This document shows, piece by piece, positions 42,607 through 52,240 of a stretch of 64,000 nucleotides of DNA. The position numbers and the translations under genes are program-made. This DNA is from Erinaceus europaeus (taxonomy: Eukaryota > Chordata > Mammalia > Eulipotyphla > Erinaceidae), in assembly GCF_950295315.1 (NCBI RefSeq), contig NC_080168.1, forward strand, positions 72,706,553 to 72,770,552. The letters are read 5' to 3'. The notes beneath the pieces were generated by a model. That model was given only the letters and a program-made list of their open reading frames with translations. It made no database searches and was not told where the DNA came from. Every line of letters begins with the position of its first letter. Within the stretch, counting starts at the first letter, position 1.

Positions 42607-43515
42607 TATGCTTCATTAAAAGGGCTTTCCCAGAAGGAGATGCAAAAGGAAAATGAAATAAACTAAAAAATATAATCAAAGAACTTGTTTGATACAACCC
42701 TCAAACTTTCTCCATTATAGGATATCTAATGGGAGAAGAGAAAGGAGCTGATAAATAAATAAAGTAAAAGGAGTTGGTAAATAAGTAAAGTAAATAAACT
42801 ATATTAAAACAAACAAACAAAACAGATAAAGACATAGACCTCATTTTGGTCCTCTCTGCCATCACTACTGACCACCTCATTACCTCAACAAGATACCTGA
42901 TTAAATATGGCCTCACAGTAGCCATCAAAACATTTAAGGAAGGCATATCTGCAATAACCATAGAAAAGAAGGAAACATCAAACTCAAACATCAACATAAT
43001 ACTGATGTCAAAATAGATCTACAATTGAACTCAAGAATGTCAGTCAGCAGTATAAGTTAAAATATTAGTTGAAAGAATCCAACACTACATTGGGGGGAAA
43101 ATCACTGTGTCAGTGTAGCTTTATGCCAACAATTGCAGGATATTTTGGTGTTAGAAAAAGTTATAGATTGTCACAGGATTGCTTTATTGCTTGTATATCT
43201 GATATGGCAGTTGGCAAAGCTTAATATCTATTTCATCAAGTTAATGTTTTTAATAAAATAGGAAAGACAAATAATTTTAAACAAGATAAATAAAAATATA
43301 CATATCTCAGGTGAAAAGACAGCTCTATGTTCATAGGAGAAGATGAAAAACAGGATGCCCCCATTAATTCTAATATTGGAAATACTTGGGGGGGGTACCA
43401 GCAGTCAAATAAAATAGTTTATTAGAGGAGAGAGAAGTTTATAATTATTGTATACTTGAAAGCCCAGGGAAGTGGTTTGTTTTAATTTTTTCTTCTCTGA
43501 TGACATTATGGCCAT
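42607..43515. other. AT-rich unique sequence
   Basis: No gene recognised. Short open frames only. Confidence 0.5.
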
Positions 43516-43519
43516 CCTT

Positions 43520-43735
43520 TTTAAAAATTATCTTTATTTATTTATTTATTTATTGAATAGAGACAGCCAGAAATAGAGAGGGAAGGGATTGATAGAGAGG
43601 GAGAGATAGACCCTTGCAACACTGCTTCACTACTTGCAAAGCATTCCCTCTGCTGGTGGGGACTGGGGGCTTGAACCTGGGTCCTTGCATCCTGTAACAT
43701 GTGCGGTTGACCTGGTGCACCACTACCCAGCCCCA
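43520..43735 (-). mobile_element. tRNA-derived SINE, type B
   Basis: Antisense: ATCTTTATTTATTTATTTATTT, CACTGCTTCACTACTTGC, GGCTTGAACCTGGGTCC, GTGCACCACTACCCAGCCCC. Confidence 0.92.
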
Positions 43736-43744
43736 ATTTTTTTT

Positions 43745-43867
43745 TTTTTTTACCATAGTACTGCTCAGCTCTGGCTAATAGTGGTGCTCAGGATTGAACC
43801 TGGGGGCCTTGGACTCTCAGGCAGAGAACCTTTACATCACTACTATACTGTCACCCCCATCCCTATA
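43745..43867 (-). mobile_element. tRNA-derived SINE, type C (founder of the minisatellite)
   Basis: Antisense: CAGCTCTGGCTAATAGTGG, AGGATTGAACCTGGGGGCC, then GGACTCTCAGGCAGAGAACC...ACTATACTGTCACCCCC. Its last 57 bp are the first unit of the tandem array that follows. Confidence 0.88.
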
Positions 43868-44095
43868 GGACTCTCAGGCAGAGAACCTTTACATCACTAC
43901 TATACTGTCACCCCCATCCCTATAGGACTCTCAGGCAAAGAACCTTTACATCACTACTATACTGTCACCCCCATCCCTATAGGACTCTCAGGCAGAGAAC
44001 CTTTACATCACTACTATACTGTCACCCCCATCCCTATAGGACTCTCAGGCAGAGAACCTTTACATAACTACTATACTGTCACCCCCATCCCTATA
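43811..44095. repeat. minisatellite, 5 units of 57 bp
   Basis: Units start at 43811, 43868, 43925, 43982 and 44039, each GGACTCTCAGGC...CATCCCTATA and nearly identical (single changes such as GGCAAAG and ATAACTAC). It arose by amplification of the A-box half of an antisense type C SINE. As 57 is divisible by 3, one + strand frame stays open across the array as a 19-residue repeat. I do not regard that as a gene. Confidence 0.95.
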
Positions 44096-44205
44096 GAACA
44101 TGTTTTCATATACTTATTTACCACGTGTATACTTTCTTTGGTGAAGGGTTTGTTAAGCATGAGACTTATTTTTCAGTTGGGTTGTTTGCATTCTTATTGC
44201 TTAAT

Positions 44206-44552
44206 TTTTTTTTTTGCCTCCAGGGTTATTGCTGGGGCTCAGTGCCTGTACCATGAATCTACTGTTCCTGGAGACCATCTTTTCCCCCTTTTGTTGCCCT
44301 TGTTGTAGCCTTGTTGTGGCTATTATTGTTATTATTGATGTCGTTCATTGTTGGATAGGACAGAGAGACATGGAGAGAAGAGGGGAAGACAGAGAGAAGA
44401 AGAGAAAGATAGACACCTGCAGACCTACTTCACCACTTGTGAAGCAACTCCCCTGCAGGTGGGGAGCTGGGGGCTGGAACAGGATCCTTACTCTGGTCCT
44501 CGCACTTTGCACCACGTGTGCCCAACCCGCTGCGATATCGCCCGACCTCCCT
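44206..44552 (-). mobile_element. tRNA-derived SINE, type A, full length
   Basis: Antisense: TTTTTTTGCCTCCAGGGTTATTGC, GGATAGGACAGAGAGACATGG, GCAGACCTACTTCACC, GCGATATCGCCCGACCTCCC. Confidence 0.92.
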
Positions 44553-44850
44553 TACTGCTTAATTTTAAGAACTCTCTATGTTGTTTGGGTAACAGTCCTT
44601 TAGCCTCCAGTGTTATTGCTGGAGCTCAGTCCTTGCACTGCGAATCCACTGCTCCTGGCAGTGGATTCCCATTTGTTATTGTTGTTATTGTTACTGTTGT
44701 TATTGCTGTTGTTGTTTTTGGACAGGACAGAGAGAAATCAAGAGAAGAGTGGAAGACACAAAGGGGGAGAGAAAAACAGTTGCTTGTGAAGCAACCCCCC
44801 TGCCATTGGGGAACCTGAAGCTTGAATCAGGATCCTTAAGGATGGTCCTT

Positions 44851-46158
44851 AAGGATGGCCCAGCTATCATCCACATTGGTCTCCAGCTCCCACTGATTCT
44901 ATGCTCCGAGAAACTAAGATGGAACTTTCGGAAAGCAAACTGGCGTTTGTTCAGTGATCTTACCAACAAATCTATTCCTGCAATTCCAATTAACTCTATC
45001 CCCTCTGAAGATTCCTACAGGCGCTTCCGCCAAGCCATCTTCAAAGCAGCTTCCCAAGCCATTCCTCGTGGGAGATGTGCTAACTATACGCCTTGTCTTG
45101 ATGCTTCCTTCTTCAAGGAAGTTCATCTACGCCGATGACATCTGCTGTGCAACTCAGGCATCCAAGTTCGACATCCTCAAGGAAACACTCACGAAAGACA
45201 TGTCTCTGATATCTGATTACTGTAAAAAATGGCGACTGATCCCTAGCACTGCAAAAAACGGTATCATCTGTTTTCCATCTACACCATGCCTCGGCCTCAC
45301 GTGAGCTTAATGTGCAGCTTGGCGGTACGAGAATCCGGCATGAAGCCCAGAGTCTATCTTGGCGTTACTCTCGATCACACCCTGTCATTTCACGAACATC
45401 TCATAAAAACTGCAGCAAAGGTGGGCGCGAGGAATAACATCATTGCAAGACTGGCCAGCTCCTCATGGGGCGCGAGTGCTCCCACACTACGATCATCATC
45501 TCTGGCATTATGCTATTCCACTGCAGAATACTGTGCCCCAGTATGGTTCCGTAGCCCCCATGTCCACTTGGTCGATTCCAAATTATATTCCTCCATGAGG
45601 ATAATTTCTGGAACCATCCGTTCCACCCCGGTTCCATGGCTGCCAGTTCTTAGCAACATCGCCCCGCCAGATATTCGTCGGGATGCGGCATCATCTAAGT
45701 TCATTTCCCACGTCTACGCTCGACTGGACCTGCCAATATACACGGATATCTTCGCCCACCCTGTCCAACGCTTGACGTCTCGTCACCCAATCTGGTCCCC
45801 TATGCCTACACTGAACTTCTCTGTTCCAGACTCTTGGAAACAGAGTTGGCAGTCAGCTGAGGTAAAGAACAAACACCTCATCACAGACCCCTGCAAGCGT
45901 CAACCCAGCTTTGACCTAGCACGTTATGATTGGGCCCTCCTCAATCGCTACCGAACAGGCCATGGCCGGTGCCCCGCTATGTTCCATCGCTGGGGAGCCA
46001 GAGACAACCCGAATTGCCCCTGCGGCTACAGACAGACGATGACCCACATAGTCAATGACTGCCACCTCTCCAGATTCAAAGGAGGTCTCGAAACTTTACA
46101 TCAGGCTCAACCTGACACTGTTGACTGGCTACGGAAGAAGGGCAAATGCTAGAAGAAG
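44851..46158 (+). mobile_element. jockey-like non-LTR retrotransposon, truncated and internally deleted
   Basis: A LINE of a family distinct from mammalian L1 and from BovB/RTE. It is flanked by a perfect 13-bp target-site duplication AAGGATGGTCCTT (44838-44850 and 46159-46171) inside a SINE. The body holds the endonuclease-RT linker (44851-45110), then, after a deletion that removed the RT fingers and most of the palm, the YADD box (near 45127) and everything downstream to the stop codon at 46150-46152. The tail is only GAAGAAG; there is no poly-A. It is richer in CpG than the surrounding DNA, which fits a fairly recent insertion. The clade assignment is from memory of jockey-type proteins and should be treated as provisional. 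Confidence 0.88.
44857..46152 (+). pseudogene. broken reverse-transcriptase ORF of the jockey-like LINE
   Basis: Three pieces in different frames. Piece 1 (44857-45110) has LRWNFRKANWRLFSDL and FRQAIFKAASQAIPRG, typical of the stretch before the RT domain. Piece 2 (about 45115-45255) has FIYADDICCATQ, the catalytic Asp-Asp motif, and CKKWRL. A one-base length change in an A-run near 45252 and a second near 45350 shift the frame. Piece 3 (45355-46152) has YLGVTLDHTLSFHEHL, YSTAEYCAPVWF, IISGTIRSTPVPWLPVLSNI and RYRTGHGRCPAMFHRWG, ending in CPCGYRQTMTHIVNDC (a CCHC-type C-terminal motif) and stop TAG. No endonuclease domain remains. It is non-functional. Confidence 0.87.
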
Positions 46159-46534
46159 AAGGATGGTCCTTGAGGTTTGCACCAGGGGCGCTTAAGCTGC
46201 TGTGCTGCTGCTGGGTCCCTCAAGTCCCTTTTTAAGGGCAACAATTCAGATTTGTTGGAGTGCATTGGGATGGGATGGGCAGAGGGCACCAACCTTTATA
46301 GTTTCTGTGTAGAAATGGAGGACTGGAAACAAACAGGCATAGCACAGTAGATTCAACCAGCTCAGTCTGTCTGACAGGTGTGAGTCATTCTCTGAAGTTT
46401 GTGGGGATCGCCTTCTAGAAGTCTTTCCACGTGTGCCCCAATTAAAAAAAATCTGTATAATTTAAAAGTACTAATCCTAGCTTCTAATGTCATAATTTTT
46501 ATTTTACTTTTATTAAAGAATTGCTTTAAAAAAT

Positions 46535-46622
46535 AAAAGCTGTTTTTATTACCAGAGAGAGAGGGGCAAGAGCCCTGCTCAGCTTTGGCTTATCATAGTG
46601 CTGGGGATTCAAAGTGGGCAAT
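46535..46622 (-). mobile_element. tRNA-derived SINE, type C, truncated
   Basis: Antisense: GGCAAGAGCCCTGCTCAGC, TTGGCTTATCATAGTGCTGG, GATTCAAAGTGGG. The A-box half is missing, replaced by an A-rich stretch. Confidence 0.7.
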
Positions 46623-46683
46623 TAAAAACAAACAAAAAGCCAAAAACAAAACAGACAAAAAAAAAAAAAAGCCCTCTCCATGA

Positions 46684-46880
46684 GGGGGCTGGGTGGTGGT
46701 GCACCAGTTAAGCACACATGCTACCATATACAAGGCCTCAGGATCAAGCCCCCTCTCCACACCTGAAGGGAGAATGCTTTACAAGTAGTGAAGCCAGCCT
46801 GCAGGTATCTATCTTTCTCCCAGTCTCCCTCTCTCCTCTCAATTTCTCTGTGTCCTATCAAAAAACAAAACAAAAAACCT
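46684..46880 (+). mobile_element. tRNA-derived SINE, type B
   Basis: Sense: AGGGGGCTGGGTGGTGGTGC, AGGATCAAGCCCCC, GTAGTGAAGCCAGCC, and a CCTATCAAAAAACAAAAC tail. Confidence 0.87.
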
Positions 46881-46887
46881 CTCCATA

Positions 46888-47042
46888 ATTGGGCTGGGGA
46901 GACAGCATAATGATTATTCAAAAAGACTTATGCCCAAGACACCAAAGGTCCCAGTTTCAATTCCAGCACCACCATAAATCAGAGGTGAGTAGTGCTCTGG
47001 TAAATATTAAAAAACTAAAATTAAAAAATAAAAAATAAAATC
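46888..47042 (+). mobile_element. tRNA-derived SINE, type C
   Basis: Sense: TTGGGCTGGGGAGACAGCATAATG, CCCAGTTTCAATTCCAGC, CACCACCATAAATCAGAGG, and an A-rich tail. Confidence 0.87.
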
Positions 47043-47392
47043 AGTGTTCTGCCTTGAATTTGGTGGGAGGGATTCTGTTATCCTATTGCTATTTAAGTTT
47101 TTTTTTATGTTCTGAAAAACCACCATAAAATAAAAATATAAAGATTGTACCCATTATCTTAAAATCTTGTTAATCATTATTAAATTACTAATAACAAATT
47201 AAAAAATAATAAAAGTAGAAAATAATAATTAGTGAATATTGCTCAAACCTATAATTATTAAATACAATTCATTTTGTCTTTAAAAAAAACCCTCCTATTG
47301 ACAAAATTACATTTACCAATCTCAGTCCTGTCTGTTGCTTCCCTCCCCTGCATAATTTTTATTTTACTTATTACTCATATAAAAATCAATTT
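47043..47392. other. AT-rich unique sequence
   Basis: Strongly A+T rich with AAT/TAAT runs. No gene. Confidence 0.55.
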
Positions 47393-47665
47393 TGGGGGCA
47401 GGCGGTTCGGCTGTGTGTTAAGTGCACGTGGCGCCAAGGGCAAGGACTGGTAAGGATCCCGGTTCTAGCCCTGGCTCCCCACCTGCTGGAGAGTCGCTTC
47501 ACAAGCAGTGAAGCAGGTCTGCAGGTGTCTGTCTTTCTCTCCCCCTCTCTGTCTTCCTCTCCTCTCTCCAATTCCTTTGTCCTATCCAACAACGACAACA
47601 TCAACAACAACAACAACAACAAGGGCAACAAAAGGGAAAATAAATTTAAAAAAAGAAAAAAAATC
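47393..47665 (+). mobile_element. tRNA-derived SINE, type A
   Basis: Sense: GGGGGCAGGCGGTTCGGC, GATCCCGGTTCTAGCCC, AGCAGTGAAGCAGGTCTGC, CCAACAACGACAACATCAAC, and an AACAAAAGGGAAAATAAATT tail. Confidence 0.9.
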
Positions 47666-47746
47666 AATCTTATCATATAGGAAATATTAAGAACACCTTG
47701 CCCCAGAGACTAGTACAACGGCATGTGGCAACAGGCCTAGTCCTCA

Positions 47747-47774
47747 GTTTTGTTTTGTTTTGTTTTGTTTTGTT
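47747..47774. repeat. (TTTTG)n microsatellite
   Basis: Five to six pentanucleotide units. Confidence 0.9.
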
Positions 47775-48560
47775 GGGGGAACTGGGCAGGTGAGATAGTG
47801 GCGCCAGGTGGGTGTGCCTGCGCTGCCAAAGCTCCCAAGCTCCCAGTAAAGCCCCCCTCCTCACCTTAATCTTTCAACTTCAGATCACTTTAATGAGAAA
47901 GATATTTTCCCCAAGCCAGGTGTCAGTGCATCTTCCCCTCCACCACAAGGGCTCCTGTCTGTAGCTATTTACAATGACACTCAGCATCAGGGAGGTTGTA
48001 TTCTATATAGCAGAGCCAGCTGGGAGGATTCAAACCCACCAATCCAAAGTGGTCTTGCTTTTCCATGGACAATGGGTTAAGGGCCAGTGGCCTGAGGGCT
48101 TGCTTTAGTCTGGTCTGGACTACTGATGCTGGTGCTGCTTTGTGGTCCTGGGAGGCCTGCATGACACACACACTCCCAACCTCAATCTCCTCAGAACTGT
48201 AAATCCAAGTTAACTTTGTTTTCCTGAGCCTCTCTATAGGAACTACCTAGAAGTTGAGGCTCAGGCATTTGTAGTCTGTAAATGCATAGTTCTGGCGGTG
48301 GCCTGTTTTTTTTTTTTTTTTTGCCTCCAGAGTTATCACTCCTATTTTTCACTCATCAGTAATTGAAGCAGGTGTTGGAAATCCATTTTTCCCTGGAATC
48401 TCATATAGGATCATCCATTGACCTCAACATGAGCCTTCATGCTACATATGGTGAGTAATACACTTTCATTAGGATTCAAGGCTCCATCAACAGGAGCCGT
48501 GTTTACCCTTAGGTTTACCCTTAGGTAAACACCCTTATGAAAGGATTCACTCACTGATTC
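47775..48560. other. unique intergenic sequence
   Basis: No gene recognised. 48307-48345 is a short antisense type A SINE end (poly-T, GCCTCCAGAGTTATCACTCC). A CCTTAGGTTTACCCTTAGG partial duplication lies near 48510. Confidence 0.45.
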
Positions 48561-48584
48561 TCCTCACACTCAGTTCAACCTGAG

Positions 48585-48728
48585 CACAAACTTGGGTGGA
48601 GGAGGACCTAGGTGCCAGGTTAGAGTGTTATGCAGAAGACTGAGACATTGTATACATGTACCAACTACTGTGTTTTATTGTCGACTATAAACCATTAATC
48701 CCCCAATAAAGAAAAATAAATAAATTAC
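48585..48728 (+). mobile_element. L1 3' end, 5'-truncated
   Basis: Sense: GGTGGAGGAGGACCTAGG, TACATGTACCAACTACTGTG, TATAAACCATTAATCCCCC, AATAAAGAAAAATAAATAAAT. Confidence 0.87.
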
Positions 48729-48884
48729 ACCAGTTACATGAACAATGCCATTATTTGTTTGATCTGTCCTAATTACAGCAGAGCTGTTATTATTTTCCCT
48801 CCCCAGATTAGCCGCTGAAGCCATTTGTACTACTGACTGACCACAGTCTAAACACCACTTTCATCAACCTTACTGGGAGAACAG

Positions 48885-48985
48885 AGCCACTTTTTTTCTT
48901 TCCAACCAGGTTTTTGGCTGAGGCTCCATCCATACCTACACAATTCCACTATGCTTGGCAGAATCCTCCACACTTTTTTTTTTTA
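48885..48985 (-). mobile_element. SINE type A tail-block fragment
   Basis: Antisense: TTCCAACCAGGTTTTTGGCTG, GGCTCCATCCATACC, CACTATGCTTGGCAG. Confidence 0.5.
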
Positions 48986-49019
48986 ATAGAAGGGGAAGAG
49001 ACAGTAGAAAGAGACAAAA

Positions 49020-49145
49020 GACAGGGGAGAGATAGCATAATGGTTATACAAAAAGACTTTCATGTCTGAGACTACCAGGTCTCAGGTTCAATCCCCGTCA
49101 CCACCATAAGCCAGAGCTGAATAGCGCTCTGGTTAAAGTTAATAA
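49020..49145 (+). mobile_element. tRNA-derived SINE, type C
   Basis: Sense: GACAGGGGAGAGATAGCATAATGG, CTCAGGTTCAATCCCCG, CACCACCATAAGCCAGAGC. A degenerate GTAAAATGTAAA repeat has grown from its tail (49140-49215). Confidence 0.9.
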
Positions 49146-49217
49146 GTAAAATGTAAAAGTAATGTAAAAATGTAAAGTAAATAAGTAAAATGTAAAAATA
49201 AGTAAAATGTAAAATTA

Positions 49218-49395
49218 AAATCTCTTGATTTCTCTCTGTCCTATCCAACAACAATGACAACAATAATAATAACAACAGCAATAATAATAATAACAGCAAT
49301 AATAATAACAACAGCAAAGATAAACAAGGGCAATAAGAGGGAAAAAATGGCTTCCAGGAGCAGTGGATTCATAGTGCAGGCACTGAGGCAGAAAG
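49218..49395 (+). mobile_element. SINE type A, 3' portion only
   Basis: Sense: ATTTCTCTCTGTCCTATCC, AACAACAATGACAACAATAAT, GGAAAAAATGGCTTCCAGG, GAGCAGTGGATTCATAGTGC. The tRNA part is missing. Confidence 0.85.
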
Positions 49396-51324
49396 TGCTT
49401 GGTGTTTATCCAGGGGATGCAAGACTGGCTACTTAAGTTGTCAGTGAATGTAATCTGTTTTGAACTCCCCAATTATAATGATTATAACTATGGAGAAAAT
49501 TACTACAAAATGCATGGGTATTGCCTACTACATTATAACGTGAACTCCAGATTGACTTAGCTTCATGAGGAAGACAGATTCAAGGTGGTTTCTACTATTC
49601 CAGCTCTAGCACAGAATAGCAACTACCATGTAAAGTGCCCACACCTTTCTGGTTGAATCCTTATTTGCCTGTGTGCTTTGTGCTGGGTCACACTGAATTA
49701 CAAATTTAAACAGGCAATTTCATTTCCACCTGGTAACCTCACACCTTCCTTTTTCAAATGATCAGAGAAGCAGATTAAAGCCAGTTGTCCAGTTTGTTTC
49801 AGCTGAAATATTGTGGCTGGAAGCCAGCCAACCCAGTGAGGATAGCTTAATGAAAGTAGTTGATCTGCATTGTTGGTGTAGGATAAAATCTTGACAATCC
49901 TCAAGTCCAAGAATTAAGTAAATATTTCTTGCTTTCAAATGTGAAGGCACTTGGTCTGAATTAACCAAAATTCCTAATCAAATACTGATAATGCCAGAGT
50001 CAGTGGGAGTGCTAATATTGATATAGCCATTCAATAGTGATAAGAAAGTCATTTCTGTGATGTCTGTGAGTTGTCACTTAATTTTTGTACTATTTTCTCA
50101 GAATATGGTTCCTGAGGTTAGCTGTATGTAGAAATGTAAATAAACCAATACTTTTATTAGTACATATTAGTGCTGATAAAATCATGCTCTCTTTATTTTT
50201 ATTTTTTAAATAATAATTCATTTGGATAAGATTCTCGAGGGGGACACTCTAATGATATTGTAGTCAGAATGAAAACAGCAGCTAATGGTGCTATAGTTCA
50301 CAGACAAATGGATGACAGTGTGGTGTTAAGTGAACTGTATATAATTAGTGTACATGTAGTGAGGTTTACTATAATATTGATTTGAGTTTATTATGGCATC
50401 ACTAGCATTCACAACAGATGTTAATTGCTCTGTGTGGGTGATTGAGAAATAGCTTATACTTTGAGGTTTGAAGTCTCTACATCCTCCTATGATCAAACAG
50501 CTATGGTTTGTAGCATATTTAGCATGATGGATGATCAAATTTGGTTTAAGATTGTGAATGATGCAAGTTACTGTCTGCTAATAAAGTTAGGTCTGTGTTA
50601 GTGAGACACTTTATACAAATGTGAGTACTTCAGAATCTATGACTAGGAATGTAGGCATGGTAATGCTATTGCTTTTATAATTGTTTATTGGTCAGTTTAA
50701 TAGTAATAATCACTTAATAATGACAGTTTAATAATCAGACAACAATAATAAAACAACAGCTTAATAACTATAATGTTCCTCCTGTAGGAAGCGTGAATGA
50801 AAATGCTAGATGATTCAGTGGCTCATAGGTTGAATTTTAATTGAAACTATTTCAAAACTGATTGAATAGTAATGCGATATTGCTGTTACAATTATGCTTT
50901 CTAAAATAATAAGATGATAAGATGAGAGGGTTTATTAGTACGGTACGAAACTTTATATCAGGCTCAACCTGACGCTGTTGACTGGCTACGGAAGAAGGGC
51001 AAACGCTAGAAGAAGTACGGTAAGTATGTCAGCCATATTTTCTGAGTATGGACCTGGTAATTTATGTAGTTGACTGTACTAAATAATACATTAGTATGAA
51101 GATTGAGTTCTTAGGAGTAGGCTCAAATTCCTATAATTCTAGAAATAAGAGGACTGAAGCTTCTGTGGGTTATTCTAGCAAAGTAATTCTTGACAGACTT
51201 ATTCTGTTTGGGAAACTTGGTAGGCTGATAGGTAATGATATGTATCATAGGGTAAAAATTTTTTATGAATTTCTCAAATTAATAGGAAGAAAGTGATGAC
51301 TATGATGTTGACAATAAATTTGAT
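49396..51324. other. AT-rich stretch free of host SINEs and L1
   Basis: About 1.9 kb without any SINE or L1, the longest such gap in the window. It holds only the short LINE copy at 50946-51013. No gene recognised, and open frames are short. Confidence 0.5.
50946..51013 (+). mobile_element. 68-bp 3' end of the jockey-like LINE
   Basis: Sense. The last ~65 bp of the ORF (an LYQAQPDAVDWLRKKGKR-like end, stop TAG) plus GAAGA. Flanked by a 9-bp duplication AGTACGGTA (50937-50945 and 51014-51022). It differs from 46090-46152 at three positions in 63, all transitions. A strongly 5'-truncated, independent insertion. Confidence 0.92.
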
Positions 51325-51490
51325 TTGAATACATTGCTGGTATATAAGAACTTTGAATAAATTTTTGGTACATATGAATTTTAGACATATTTGTGATAAA
51401 TGTGAATTTTGAATTTCTAGTCCATGTGGATTTTAGTAATGCAAATTTTGAACATATTTCTGATACATGCAAAATTTGAAATGCCGAATA
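51325..51490. repeat. degenerate AT-rich tandem repeat, period about 28 bp
   Basis: Five to six degenerate units of the form TTTGAATAAATTT...GATACATGTGAATT (for example at 51348, 51377, 51408 and 51450). Identity is low, so the unit boundaries are approximate. Confidence 0.6.
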
Positions 51491-51604
51491 AGATTGTTCA
51501 AAAAAAACTTTATTGTTATTATTAGTGTTGATGTATTTTGCTAACAACAACAACAGTGACTGGTGTTGCATATGCAGTGTTAAAGCCAGAATCAAGTTCT
51601 TATT

Positions 51605-52240
51605 GGATAACAGATATGATGAGCCTAGACCTCTAGTATATTTCTATCTCCACCATCACTCGTCACTTTCATCAGGAATGTCATCAGAAACCCTCTCGTG
51701 GGCCACTCCAGGAACTTGTCCTCCCTATAAAGTAGCAAGTAGGGACTGCCCCTCTGCTTTGCCACTTGAGGAAGACTGATCCAGAAATGAGTGTACCCTA
51801 GAATGCTCCCAGCTGTGACCATGGACTGTGAGCTCAGACTGACTGACAGTTTACGCAGGTTACTCCTGTACTAAATATAAATATATATGGGCCCTGGGTC
51901 AGGTTGATGGGGTAAACAGTTAATTTTATTCAATGATTTTCTTCAAGACTGGGAGCTACTCTCTGCCCTAATTCAAAGATGATATTGTGTCCTTTGGGAT
52001 AAAGTGGATGGAGTTGGAGAAGATTATGTTTAGTGAAGCAAGTATGGAGGTGAAGGACAACTAAAGAATGGTTTCACTTATATGCAAAATATAGACAATT
52101 GAGTATATGTACATGGAAAAAACAAAATGTCAACCTATTTCCAAGACTGTGGGAGAACTATAGTGGTTATCTCTGGGGTGGGGATAGGGACACAGACCTT
52201 TGGTGATGGGAGTGATGAAAATTAATTAACTAATTAATTA
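51605..52240 (+). mobile_element. L1 3' UTR and ORF2-end fragments
   Basis: 51605-51850 resembles 35730-35975 (GAGCCTAGACCTCTAGTAT, GGGCCACTCCAGGAACTTGTCC, TGACCATGGACTGTGAGCTC). 51965-52230 is an older L1 end (GTCCTTTGGGATAAAGTGGATGG, CATGGAAAAAACAAAATG, GTGGGGATAGGGACACAG). Confidence 0.7.

Larger units (their letters stand above)
44598..46220 (-). mobile_element. tRNA-derived SINE, type A, split by a LINE
   Basis: An antisense type A SINE whose left part (44598-44850: GCCTCCAGTGTTATTGCTGG ... GCTTGAATCAGGATCCTT) and right part (46159-46220: GGTTTGCACCAGGGGCGCTT ... GCTGTGCTGCTGCTGGG) are separated by the LINE at 44851-46158. The SINE is therefore the older of the two. Confidence 0.9.

Noticed and set aside
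43811..44095. CRISPR-like array
   Set aside because: Units are contiguous tandem repeats without spacers, in a mammalian genome.
43634..44308. 224-codon frame with 19-residue repeats as a gene
   Set aside because: It consists of an antisense SINE, its 57-bp minisatellite and another SINE. It is open only because the unit is a multiple of three.
44851..46158. Contamination by parasite DNA in the assembly
   Set aside because: A perfect target-site duplication inside a hedgehog-type SINE and two further dispersed copies show true insertions.
49396..51330. Nuclear copy of mitochondrial DNA (NUMT)
   Set aside because: The AT-rich, SINE-free sequence suggested one. I compared - strand translations with mammalian COX, ND, ATP and CYTB sequences from memory and found no convincing match. 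Left as unexplained.
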